DNA of 6,596 nucleotides, taken from assembly GCA_003487005.1 (NCBI GenBank), contig DNFG01000002.1, forward strand, positions 1 to 6,596. Reading direction: 5' to 3'. The notes under the pieces were generated by a model. It saw nothing but the letters and a program-made list of their open reading frames with translations, did no database searches and was not told the DNA's origin. The position numbers and the translations under genes were made by a program. This DNA comes from Bryobacterales bacterium. Its GTDB lineage: Bacteria; Acidobacteriota; Terriglobia; Bryobacterales; Bryobacteraceae. Below are positions 1 to 5,960 of this stretch, in pieces (the first letter of the stretch is position 1; the number at the start of each line of letters is the position of its first letter).

Positions 1-546
1 GACCGCGCCAAGACCCGTCGACTTTTCAGTCGAAATGCCCTGGAACGCATTGATGATGCCGACGACCGTGCCGAACAGGCCGACGAAGGGAGCCGTCGAA
101 CCGATCGTGGCCAGGCCGCTGATGCCGCGTTCGAGTTCCGAGTGCACGATGGCGGTAGCGCGTTCGAGCGCACGGCCGGAGGCTTCGACGTGCTCACCAG
201 GGATTTCGCTGCTCACTTCGTGGGCGCGGAATTCCTGCAGACCGGCAACCACAACCTTGGCCAGGTGGCTCTTCTTGTAGCGGTCGGCGATCTTGATGGC
301 TTCGTCGAGCTTGCCTTCGCGCAATGCGCCGGCCACGGCCGGGGCGAACAGGCGAGACTGTTTGCGCGCGGCATTGAAGACGATGAGACGGTCGATCATG
401 ACACCGATCGACCAGGCGGACATGATGAACAGAATGACGACGACGGCCTTGGCCATCCATCCCATCTGGTCCCACATGCCCCGGAGGTCAAACGAAACGG
501 TCTCCTGGAGGAACAGGAACGCCCAGAGTTGAAGCTGAACAAGCAT
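1..546 (-). CDS. exbB: MotA/TolQ/ExbB proton channel family protein, probable ExbB (partial, C-terminus outside window)
   Basis: Inner-membrane proton channel subunit that, with ExbD, uses the proton motive force to energise TonB. The first 182 residues are present and the frame stays open to base 1. A short N-terminal segment is followed by a first membrane helix at about residues 32-52 (AKAVVVILFIMSAW), a cytoplasmic helical region at about 57-140, and the start of the second helix with the family signature at 144-168, including GSTAPFVGLFGTVVGIINAF. The ATG at 546 is supported by an AGGAGA upstream. It begins 62 bases after the tonB stop on the same strand, and this pairing is the main reason to prefer ExbB over TolQ or MotA. 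ExbD would be expected next, beyond the left edge. The family call is very secure; the ExbB/TolQ choice rests on context. Confidence 0.93.
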   Translation of the reverse strand, partial: MLVQLQLWAFLFLQETVSFDLRGMWDQMGWMAKAVVVILFIMSAWSIGVMIDRLIVFNAARKQSRLFAPAVAGALREGKLDEAIKIADRYKKSHLAKVVVAGLQEFRAHEVSSEIPGEHVEASGRALERATAIVHSELERGISGLATIGSTAPFVGLFGTVVGIINAFQGISTEKSTGLGAV

Positions 547-557
547 GTTATCTTAAT

Positions 558-563
558 TCTCCT
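558..563 (-). promoter_or_regulatory. Ribosome binding site of exbB
   Basis: Minus-strand AGGAGA lies 11 bases upstream of the exbB ATG. It is a good match to the anti-Shine-Dalgarno sequence, though the spacing is slightly long. It sits in the 62-base AT-richer spacer between tonB and exbB, where I see no convincing terminator. The spacer holds a repeated CAGTAT but no clear promoter. Confidence 0.65.
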
Positions 564-608
564 GCGAGTTGAATTTGCGAATCCGATACTGCCAACAATA
601 CTGTCTAC

Positions 609-1373
609 TTACTGACTCAACGTGAAGTTGACGTCAATCTGCGTGACCACTTCCACCGGCTCACCATTGAGCAGAGTGGGTTGATAACGCCACTGTTTCA
701 CCGCATCCGTGGCCGACTGAACGAGCAGCGGGTGTCCACTGACAACCGTGAGGTTCAGGATGTTGCCATCCCGGCCAATGATGGCGGTAAAACGAACCGT
801 GCCCTGAATGCGCGCCTGTTTGGCGAGCGGCGGATAGGTCGGCCGCGGCTGGTTGATGAGGCGGGCTTTCTGGACGTTGCCGCCCACGTTGATGCGCTTC
901 GGCGCCGCGGGGGCCTCCACTTTGACTGGCGGGGGCGGAGGGGGCGGCGCGGCCGAAGCGACTCCGCCAATAATTCCACCGATCACGCCGCCCGGCGTAC
1001 CACCGGGGACCCCACCAGGAACGCCGCCCACCACGCCCGTCGCGGCGGACATGGGAAGCTCATCTTCCCGGATCATCGCGATTTCCTTGGGCACCTGCTT
1101 CGGCGCCATCAGCTTGGAACCGTCGAACTGCCGGGGAATCACTTTCTGAATCTTGACAACCTGGGCGGCAGGCGGCGGCGGCGGAGGAGGCGGAGGCGGG
1201 GGAGGAGGCGCTACCAGCATGGTGCTGAGCGCTGTCTTGGGGAGCAGTTCCGGATTGAGCAACGGGATGATAATTGCCACGATGATCAAGCAGATCTGCA
1301 GGGCGAAGGAAAGCATCACTGTCCAACTCTTGTTGGTTTTCGCGCTTCCTTCCACGAACGTTTGTTCGAACAT
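609..1373 (-). CDS. tonB: Energy transducer TonB
   Basis: Periplasm-spanning protein that carries energy from ExbB/ExbD to TonB-dependent outer-membrane transporters. It has 254 residues. A short cytoplasmic N-terminus is followed by one signal-anchor helix at about 20-39 (LSFALQICLIIVAIIIPLL). The linker holds 13 consecutive prolines at 56-68, six glycine-rich tetrapeptides at 115-138 and seven more prolines at 143-149. The C-terminal TonB domain covers about 175-254, with YPPLAKQARIQGTV (180-193), SGHPLL (212-217) and AVKQWRYQP (224-232). The ATG at 1373 is well placed behind AAGGAG and just ahead of the membrane anchor. The N-terminal sequence and proline block resemble TonB proteins I associate with Acidobacteriota (memory, not a search). 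The gene is followed by exbB and preceded, across a 117-base gap, by secF. No Fur-box-like site is seen in the upstream gap. Confidence 0.95.
   Translation of the reverse strand: MFEQTFVEGSAKTNKSWTVMLSFALQICLIIVAIIIPLLNPELLPKTALSTMLVAPPPPPPPPPPPPPAAQVVKIQKVIPRQFDGSKLMAPKQVPKEIAMIREDELPMSAATGVVGGVPGGVPGGTPGGVIGGIIGGVASAAPPPPPPPVKVEAPAAPKRINVGGNVQKARLINQPRPTYPPLAKQARIQGTVRFTAIIGRDGNILNLTVVSGHPLLVQSATDAVKQWRYQPTLLNGEPVEVVTQIDVNFTLSQ
960..1031 (-). repeat. Tandem xGGx tetrapeptide repeats inside tonB
   Basis: Six consecutive tetrapeptides follow the pattern x-G-G-x (VGGV, PGGV, PGGT, PGGV, IGGI, IGGV; residues 115-138 of TonB), encoded by imperfect 12-base DNA repeats. They lie in the periplasmic linker between the two proline runs. 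The codons vary from unit to unit, so this is an aged or constrained repeat, not a fresh slippage product. The segment is probably flexible, in contrast to the stiff polyproline on either side. Confidence 0.8.
1170..1208 (-). repeat. Polyproline tract (13 Pro codons) in tonB
   Basis: Thirteen proline codons in a row encode TonB residues 56-68, just outside the membrane anchor. The codons mix CCT, CCC and CCG, with one run of four CCG. Proline-rich linkers are normal in TonB and let it reach across the periplasm. A run this long is known to stall ribosomes without elongation factor P, so tonB expression probably depends on EF-P (inference). Confidence 0.85.
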
Positions 1374-1376
1374 GGG

Positions 1377-1472
1377 CTACCTTCTCCTTCGATCCATGCC
1401 CCCGGACACGCCGAGGGCCGTTCTCTGCATCTTTGGACACCAGCGAAACGACTTAGTTCCCGCTGATTCCAT
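1377..1472 (-). CDS. Possible short ORF (31 codons) in the tonB leader
   Basis: I do not recognise this ORF and am not convinced it is a gene. An ATG at 1472 opens a 31-codon frame that begins MESAGTKSFRWCPK and ends GGMDRRRR before a TAG. It fills most of the 117-base secF-tonB gap, and its stop is separated from the tonB ATG only by CCC, a layout that would allow translational coupling. GGAAAG lies directly in front of the start, and an AGGA lies slightly further upstream. There is no membrane helix, signal peptide or known motif. Against it: the arginine-rich tail is simply the tonB Shine-Dalgarno region read in frame, and an ORF this short is expected by chance. It could equally be an untranslated leader. 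Confidence 0.15.
   Translation of the reverse strand: MESAGTKSFRWCPKMQRTALGVSGGMDRRRR
1384..1389 (-). promoter_or_regulatory. Ribosome binding site of tonB
   Basis: Minus-strand AAGGAG lies 10 bases before the tonB ATG and decides the start. It falls inside the last codons of a possible 31-codon upstream ORF, whose TAG ends three bases before the tonB ATG. Confidence 0.75.
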
Positions 1473-1490
1473 CTTTCCGAGTCCTTTTTG

Positions 1491-2669
1491 CTACTTCCTC
1501 GCCTGGCGGCGGGCTTCCATCACTCCCTGCCAGTAGACCAGAATCGGGCTGGCAATGAAGATGGACGAGTACGTCCCGACGAGAATGCCAGCCACGAGCA
1601 CAAACGAGAACCCGTTCAACACCGGACCACCAAACAGTAACAGCGCGAGCGCCGTGATGAAGGTGAGACTCGAGGTCAGCACGGTCCGGCTCAATGTCTG
1701 ATTGATACTATCATTCACTACCTTCAAATAGGAATCCCGCCGGCTCAACTTCAGAGTCTCGCGAATCCGGTCGAAGATGACGATCGTATCGTTCATGGAG
1801 TAACCGACGAGCGTGAGCAAAGCCGCGACGACGTTCAGCGAGATCTCTTTGTCGAACAGCGAGAACAGCCCGAGCGTGATGAGCACATCGTGCAGAACGG
1901 CGATCACCGCCGCGGCGCCATAAATGAATTCGAAACGGAAGGCGATGTAGACCAGCATGCCGGCCAGGGCGTACAGGGTGGCCAGGAATGCCTTGTTTCT
2001 CAACTCCCGGCCGATCTTCGGACCGACGACCTCCGCGCCGCGGATGCCGAACGAAGCCAGCGAACACTCCTGGCTGATCACCTGAATCATTGCCGGAGTG
2101 ACGCCTTCGACCTCCTTCAACTGGTCGAAACTGGTGAGGAGGCCGGATCGTGGCGGCGTGTTTCTGAAGGAAATCATCTCCGTGGCAAGCCGTTCACGTT
2201 CCTGGTCGCTGATGCCGATGCCCGCCCGCTGGAAGGGTTCCCGCAAGTGTTCCGCCAGCGCCTGAGTGGAGGCGTTGTTGAAGTCGAATTTGCCGCTGGG
2301 ATCGGCGAAGTTCTCATTCAGCGCGGCGACGATCAGGCCGCGTGCTTCCTGAATGGCCTTTTCCTGAGCCGCGGGATCCTGTGTCGCGTCGAGCATCGTC
2401 GAAATGATCACTTCGTGCTCGGTGGACACCTCCTGAACGGCAATTTCGCCGGGAATCTTGGCAGCGACGGCCGAGCGGATCTTGTCGATCGGTGGCGCCT
2501 CGGTGAATCGGACCGGCACCGCGGCGCCGCCCGTGAAGTCGATGCCGTATTTCAGGCCGCCCTTCGTCACAAGACTGCCGATTCCGCCGGCGAGCAGCAG
2601 GGCCGAGAGCGCAAAGAAAATGCCCTTGCGGCCGAGAAAGTCGATGTTGGGGTTCTTGAATAGCTCCAT
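1491..2669 (-). CDS. secF: Protein translocase subunit SecF (long form)
   Basis: Inner-membrane partner of SecD in the SecDF complex, which uses the proton motive force to pull exported proteins through SecYEG. It has 392 residues. The first membrane helix is at about 16-34, followed by the SecF signature YGIDFTGG (41-48) and a large periplasmic domain to about 225. Five more helices lie at about 227-246, 250-271, 277-297, 328-347 and 352-374. Conserved marks are VGPKIG (215-220), HDVLI (260-264), GYSMNDTIVIFDRIRE (289-304) and GTYSSIFIASPI (365-376). Typical SecF proteins are about 300-320 residues; the excess lies in the periplasmic part, about 92-205. The ATG at 2669 is the first possible start: the frame upstream holds no ATG, GTG or TTG before a TGA at 2748-2750. 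No good Shine-Dalgarno is visible. secD lies 98 bases upstream. Confidence 0.96.
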   Translation of the reverse strand: MELFKNPNIDFLGRKGIFFALSALLLAGGIGSLVTKGGLKYGIDFTGGAAVPVRFTEAPPIDKIRSAVAAKIPGEIAVQEVSTEHEVIISTMLDATQDPAAQEKAIQEARGLIVAALNENFADPSGKFDFNNASTQALAEHLREPFQRAGIGISDQERERLATEMISFRNTPPRSGLLTSFDQLKEVEGVTPAMIQVISQECSLASFGIRGAEVVGPKIGRELRNKAFLATLYALAGMLVYIAFRFEFIYGAAAVIAVLHDVLITLGLFSLFDKEISLNVVAALLTLVGYSMNDTIVIFDRIRETLKLSRRDSYLKVVNDSINQTLSRTVLTSSLTFITALALLLFGGPVLNGFSFVLVAGILVGTYSSIFIASPILVYWQGVMEARRQARK

Positions 2670-2681
2670 GGGGTTAGCACA

Positions 2682-2715
2682 TGCCGCCCGGGCGCCTGAA
2701 CGCCCCGGGCCGGCA
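2682..2715 (-). other. GC-rich stem-loop in the secD-secF spacer
   Basis: The left arm TGCCGCCCGGGCG (2682-2694) and right arm CGCCCCGGGCCGGCA (2701-2715) pair along 13 positions with two single-C bulges around a six-base loop, CCTGAA. The potential is strong on either strand. There is no T-run after it, so it is not a standard intrinsic terminator. In the minus-strand transcript it ends about 12 bases before the secF ATG and covers the place where a Shine-Dalgarno would lie, so it could modulate SecF translation or protect an mRNA end. The function is inference; the fold is read from the sequence. Confidence 0.5.
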
Positions 2716-2767
2716 GACCAGCTTCGGGCCCCGCTCGCGGAACCCGCTCAACGTATCACAAATCATC

Positions 2768-4387
2768 CTAGATACTCAATGCGATCTTGCCGCGCTGTCG
2801 GGAGACGACCCATTGGAAGATCGCCCGCGAGACAAAAATCGCCGTGAACACATTTGCCGCCAGCCCGATCACCAGCGTAACCGCGAAGCCCCGGATCGCC
2901 GGCGTCCCGAACATGAACAGGAACGCGCAGCTGACGACGGTGGTCACGTGGGTGTCGATGATCGTCAGGAACGCCTTGCTGAATCCGTTATCGATCGCGG
3001 CGAGAACGGCCTTACCTGCCGCCAGTTCTTCGCGGATTCTCTCGAAGATCAGCACATTGGAGTCCACGGCCATGCCGATCAGCAGAATGATGCCCGCAAT
3101 GCCCGGCAGCGTCAGAACGGCGTCCAGATAAGCCAGCACGCCGACCAGGATCAAGGCGTTCAGAATCAGCGCAACGGTCGCATTAATGCCGCTCATCCGG
3201 TAGTACACCAGCATGCAGATGATCACCAGGCCGATGCCTGCGGCGGCGGCGGTCAAGCCCTGGCGGATCGAATCCGCGCCGAGGGAAGGTCCGACTGTCT
3301 GTTCCTGCAGATACTGCACGCCGGCCGGCAGCGAACCAGCGCGCAAAACCAGCGCCAGATCCGAAGCTTCCTGCTGGGTACCCGCGCCTGTGATGCGCCC
3401 CTGGTCGTCGATGCGGCTCTGGATGACCGGCGCGCTCCGGACCTGGTTGTCCAGGACGATTGCCAGGCGGTTGTTGACATTGGCTTCCGTGAAGCGCCCG
3501 AAGCGGCCTTTGGACTCCTGCGAAAGCACGAACGAGGTCTCCCATTTGCCGAATTCATCCTGCATCGGCCGGGAATCGCGCAGGTCGCGGCCGGTAATGA
3601 CCGGTGTCCGGGCGACCAGGAACCAGCCTTCGCCCTGCTCGCCGGCCCGGGTAGTGGACCGGATGAGCTTCGTGCCCAGCGGCAACACGCCGCCGTTGGC
3701 CCCATAAGCATCTTCCTGCCGGGGATACGGGCCGCCCTTGACCTCGTACAACTCCAGCATGGCCGCCGTTTGCAGAATGGACTTGACCCGCGCGGGATCA
3801 TCCAGACCGGGCAGGGAAATCAGGATTTCGGCTTCGGAATCGGCGCCGCCCCGCTGCTGGACGCTGGCTTCGGCCAGCCCCAGCCCGTTAATGCGGCTTT
3901 CGATGGTCTGCATCGCTCCTTCCAGAGTCTGCCGCTTCAGTTCAAGCGCTTCTGTGGTCTTGATCTCCAGCCGGTAGTCTGTTGACGAGACGCCTGTGAG
4001 GTTCCAGGCCGGCATCAACTCCGTCATCGCCGACCGGAAGGTGGAAATCCGGTCCGCCGGCACGCCCTTGACGGCGATCGACGTCCGTTCGGCATCGTCC
4101 AGCGAGGTGGGTTCGTAGTCGATCTCGACCGCGCTGAACGGAATCCCCTGCCGGTTCAGTTCTTCCTTGATCCGTTCGACCTGAGTGGTTGCTTCGGCCT
4201 TGAAGGCGTCCTGCAACTGCACCTGCAGCACGAGCAGCGTCCCGCCTCTCAAGTCCAGCCCCAGCTTGATGTTCTGGCTCCAATTCGCGATCAGCTCATC
4301 CTTGGACTTCGGCAGCCCGATGATGCCGTAGAGGCACACCAGACTTGTCAGCACAATGATCAGCGCTTTCCATTTCAGATTGCTCAT
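2768..4387 (-). CDS. secD: Protein translocase subunit SecD
   Basis: Larger subunit of the SecDF proton-driven export motor in the inner membrane. It has 539 residues. A first membrane helix is at about 7-24. LGLDLRGG (42-49) opens the periplasmic P1 region, which runs to about 370 and includes GRFGRFTEANVNNRLAIVLD (293-312) and LRAGSLPAGV (348-357). Five further helices lie at about 379-396, 402-420, 427-450, 474-493 and 499-522. The hallmark GMAVDSNVLIFERIREEL is at 438-455; its D442 is the expected proton-relay aspartate by position. VGPSLG (365-370) and GTPAIRGFAVTL (494-505) are also SecD marks. The ATG at 4387 is fixed, because an in-frame TAA lies four codons upstream. No Shine-Dalgarno is clear, but yajC stops only 20 bases earlier, so translational coupling is likely. 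The gene is intact, with no frameshift. Confidence 0.97.
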   Translation of the reverse strand: MSNLKWKALIIVLTSLVCLYGIIGLPKSKDELIANWSQNIKLGLDLRGGTLLVLQVQLQDAFKAEATTQVERIKEELNRQGIPFSAVEIDYEPTSLDDAERTSIAVKGVPADRISTFRSAMTELMPAWNLTGVSSTDYRLEIKTTEALELKRQTLEGAMQTIESRINGLGLAEASVQQRGGADSEAEILISLPGLDDPARVKSILQTAAMLELYEVKGGPYPRQEDAYGANGGVLPLGTKLIRSTTRAGEQGEGWFLVARTPVITGRDLRDSRPMQDEFGKWETSFVLSQESKGRFGRFTEANVNNRLAIVLDNQVRSAPVIQSRIDDQGRITGAGTQQEASDLALVLRAGSLPAGVQYLQEQTVGPSLGADSIRQGLTAAAAGIGLVIICMLVYYRMSGINATVALILNALILVGVLAYLDAVLTLPGIAGIILLIGMAVDSNVLIFERIREELAAGKAVLAAIDNGFSKAFLTIIDTHVTTVVSCAFLFMFGTPAIRGFAVTLVIGLAANVFTAIFVSRAIFQWVVSRQRGKIALSI

Positions 4388-4407
4388 GGTGGATGATTAC
4401 CGGTTTC

Positions 4408-4719
4408 TTAACTCTTCTTCTCAAGATTCAACAGGCTCGCTACCGCGCCGCGCGCCATCTGCAATTTGACACCGTCCGGCTTCACCCGGACCACGATCGT
4501 GTCGTCTTCATTGATCGCCACGATCGATCCCACGATCCCGCCGTTCGTCAGCACGTGGTCGCCTGTCTTCAACTCCGCGAGCATCTTCGCCTGCTGTTTC
4601 TTCTGCCGCTGCATCGGCATGAACAGGAGGAAGTAAAAGATGCCGAAGATGACGATGATCGGGAGAAATTGTAGCAGCGGATTGGGCGCTGAAGTCGTCT
4701 GAAGTAGGAGAAAGCTCAT
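4408..4719 (-). CDS. yajC: Preprotein translocase subunit YajC
   Basis: Small single-span inner-membrane protein that associates with SecDF in the holotranslocon. Its exact role is not settled and it is dispensable in E. coli. It has 103 residues, the usual family length. A short N-terminus precedes one membrane helix at about 17-34 (QFLPIIVIFGIFYFLLFM). A basic cytoplasmic stretch, MQRQKKQQAK (36-45), follows, then the conserved core LKTGDHVLTNGGIVGSI (50-66) and a beta-rich end. The ATG at 4719 has GGTGAG five bases upstream. The gene sits between tgt (71-base gap) and secD (20-base gap), the classical position for yajC, which confirms the call. Confidence 0.96.
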   Translation of the reverse strand: MSFLLLQTTSAPNPLLQFLPIIVIFGIFYFLLFMPMQRQKKQQAKMLAELKTGDHVLTNGGIVGSIVAINEDDTIVVRVKPDGVKLQMARGAVASLLNLEKKS

Positions 4720-4721
4720 TG

Positions 4722-4761
4722 ACGCTCACCAGGTCCGGCCTGACGTGACTCCACGCTCACC
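4722..4761 (-). repeat. Pair of 9-bp direct repeats in the tgt-yajC spacer
   Basis: ACGCTCACC (plus strand) occurs at 4722-4730 and again at 4753-4761, 31 bases apart, within the 71-base gap between tgt and yajC. The copy next to yajC contains its probable ribosome binding site; the other has no start codon suitably placed after it. It may be chance in a GC-rich spacer or the trace of a small duplication. No terminator is seen in this gap, so readthrough from tgt into yajC is likely. Confidence 0.4.
4725..4730 (-). promoter_or_regulatory. Probable ribosome binding site of yajC
   Basis: Minus-strand GGTGAG ends five bases before the yajC ATG. It is an acceptable but not perfect Shine-Dalgarno and belongs to a 9-base sequence that is repeated further upstream in the same spacer. 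Confidence 0.5.
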
Positions 4762-4790
4762 GCCCCCACCACGCGGTCGAGGCTACCGGA

Positions 4791-5933
4791 TCAGTCACCG
4801 GCGGCCAAGGGCGATGTGCGCACGGATTGCAGGAACGCAGGAAACGTCCCAAGCACAATAGACTCGCGCATTCGGCGCATGATGTCAAGGTAATGCGCGA
4901 TGTTGTGGATCGTCGCCAGGGTGCTGTAGAGCATCTCTCCGGCGACGAACAAATGTCGAAGATAGGCGCGCGAGTAACTCCTGCACGTCAGGCATCCGCA
5001 GGCGGGGTCCACCGGCCGCGGATCTTCGCGGTACTGCGCCTGCTTGATGATCAACTTCCCCTCGCTGGTGAACAGGCATCCGTTGCGCGCATTCCGCGAC
5101 GGCAGTACGCAGTCCATCATGTCGATTCCGCGCGCGACATACTCCGGCAACTCCCCCGGCATGCCCACTCCCATCACGTAGCGTGGCCGGTCCGCCGGCA
5201 GCAAAGGCTCCGCTGCCTCGGTCATCTCAAGGCTCAAGGGCCGGGGTTCCCCCACACTGAGGCCCCCGATCGCGTAGCCGTCGGCGTCCAACTCCACCAA
5301 CTGAGCGGCGCACTCCCGCCGGAACTCCGCGAACATGGAGCCCTGCACGATCGGAAACAGGGCCTGCCGCCCCTCGGCCTCGCCCCCCTGCGTCCGGTAA
5401 TGCGCGAAGGCCCTCCGCGCCCACCGGACCGTCAGTTCCATGGAGCGGCGGGCGTCCTTCTCCGTGGCGGGATAGTCCGTGCATTCGTCAAGGACCATCA
5501 TGATGTCGCTGCCCAGCGCCCGCTGCACATCCACCACGGACTCCGGAGTGAACAGGTGGCGGTCTCCATTCAAGTGGGACTGAAACACCACCCCCTCCTC
5601 CCTGACCTTCCGAAGCTTGCTCAGCGACCACACCTGAAAGCCGCCGGAATCCGTCAAAATTGCCCGGTCCCATTGCATGAAGCCATGCAGGCCCCCGAAC
5701 TTCCGGATCAGTTCATGGCCCGGCCGCAGAAAGAGGTGGTAGGTGTTCCCCAGGATGATCCGCGCCCCCAGTTCCTCGGCCAGATCCCGCTGCAGCACGC
5801 CTTTCACGGTGGCTTGCGTGCCAACCGGCATGAATACCGGGGTCTCCACGATCCCGTGGGGCGTGTGCAAACGCCCGGCACGTGCCCCGGTCTCGGGACA
5901 AACGGCTTCAAGTTCGAAACGGATCGCGCGCAA
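4791..5933 (-). CDS. tgt: Queuine/preQ1 tRNA-guanine transglycosylase
   Basis: Exchanges the wobble guanine of GUN-anticodon tRNAs for preQ1 on the way to queuosine (the usual bacterial substrate). Read from TTG at 5933 it has 380 residues, the family length. The N-terminal FELEAVCPETGARAGRLHTP leads into TPVFMPVGTQATVKG (31-45). TDSGGFQ (94-100) carries the general acid/base D95. DECTDYP (149-155) and GGLSVGE (223-229) are base-pocket segments. D274 in MMDCVLPSRNARNG is the expected nucleophile. C312, C314, C317 and H343 form the zinc site. The open frame continues 216 codons further upstream, but that part is antisense to cysS and has no Tgt similarity, so it is rejected. TTG is the only sensible start codon near the conserved N-terminus; the first internal ATG (codon 35) lies inside the catalytic core. 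No Shine-Dalgarno is visible. Confidence 0.95.
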   Translation of the reverse strand: MRAIRFELEAVCPETGARAGRLHTPHGIVETPVFMPVGTQATVKGVLQRDLAEELGARIILGNTYHLFLRPGHELIRKFGGLHGFMQWDRAILTDSGGFQVWSLSKLRKVREEGVVFQSHLNGDRHLFTPESVVDVQRALGSDIMMVLDECTDYPATEKDARRSMELTVRWARRAFAHYRTQGGEAEGRQALFPIVQGSMFAEFRRECAAQLVELDADGYAIGGLSVGEPRPLSLEMTEAAEPLLPADRPRYVMGVGMPGELPEYVARGIDMMDCVLPSRNARNGCLFTSEGKLIIKQAQYREDPRPVDPACGCLTCRSYSRAYLRHLFVAGEMLYSTLATIHNIAHYLDIMRRMRESIVLGTFPAFLQSVRTSPLAAGD

Positions 5934-5960
5934 GGGGTAAACTAGATAGTCTATCGCCTC
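5934..5960. promoter_or_regulatory. Divergent tgt/cysS spacer with 11-bp palindrome
   Basis: Only 27 bases separate the two start codons. The spacer is markedly AT-richer than its surroundings and contains the perfect interrupted palindrome GATAG-T-CTATC (5945-5955). It also has TAGATA and TAGTCT on the plus strand and TAGACT on the minus strand, weak -10-like hexamers. Any promoter must place its -35 region inside the opposite gene. Neither gene has a clear Shine-Dalgarno here, so short-leader or leaderless transcripts are possible. The palindrome could be a shared bidirectional -10 element or an operator; this is inference from layout and composition. Confidence 0.4.

Noticed and set aside
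547..608. Promoter between tonB and exbB
   Set aside because: The spacer is AT-richer and has a TTGGCA-like hexamer, but no -10 at proper spacing; not strong enough to list.
142..615. 157-codon plus-strand open frame opposite exbB
   Set aside because: Antisense to the conserved ExbB frame, acidic low-complexity translation, no supporting start context.
1266..1287. GATGATAATTGCCACGATGATC, faintly like a Fur box near tonB
   Set aside because: It lies inside the tonB coding region and encodes the Ile/Val-rich membrane anchor; a Fur site would be expected in the upstream gap, where none is seen.
681..1466. 261-codon plus-strand open frame with a long arginine run
   Set aside because: The arginine run is the complement of the TonB proline codons; the frame is an antisense shadow of tonB.
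1374..1490. Intrinsic terminator between secF and tonB
   Set aside because: The only T-rich run (CTTTTTG on the plus strand, near the secF stop) is a short A-run in the transcript and has no adjacent inverted repeat. The repeated GGACAC is direct, not inverted.
1890..2663. 257-codon plus-strand open frame opposite secF
   Set aside because: Antisense to SecF, with no domain or membrane segments of its own.
2681..3985. 434-codon open frame on the plus strand opposite secD
   Set aside because: It is antisense to an unmistakable SecD, its translation is rich in Arg, Gln, Asp and His with no domain, and long antisense frames are common in GC-rich coding DNA.
4827..5945. 372-codon plus-strand open frame opposite tgt
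   Set aside because: It lies entirely antisense to Tgt, whose catalytic and zinc residues are intact, and the translation shows no recognisable motif.
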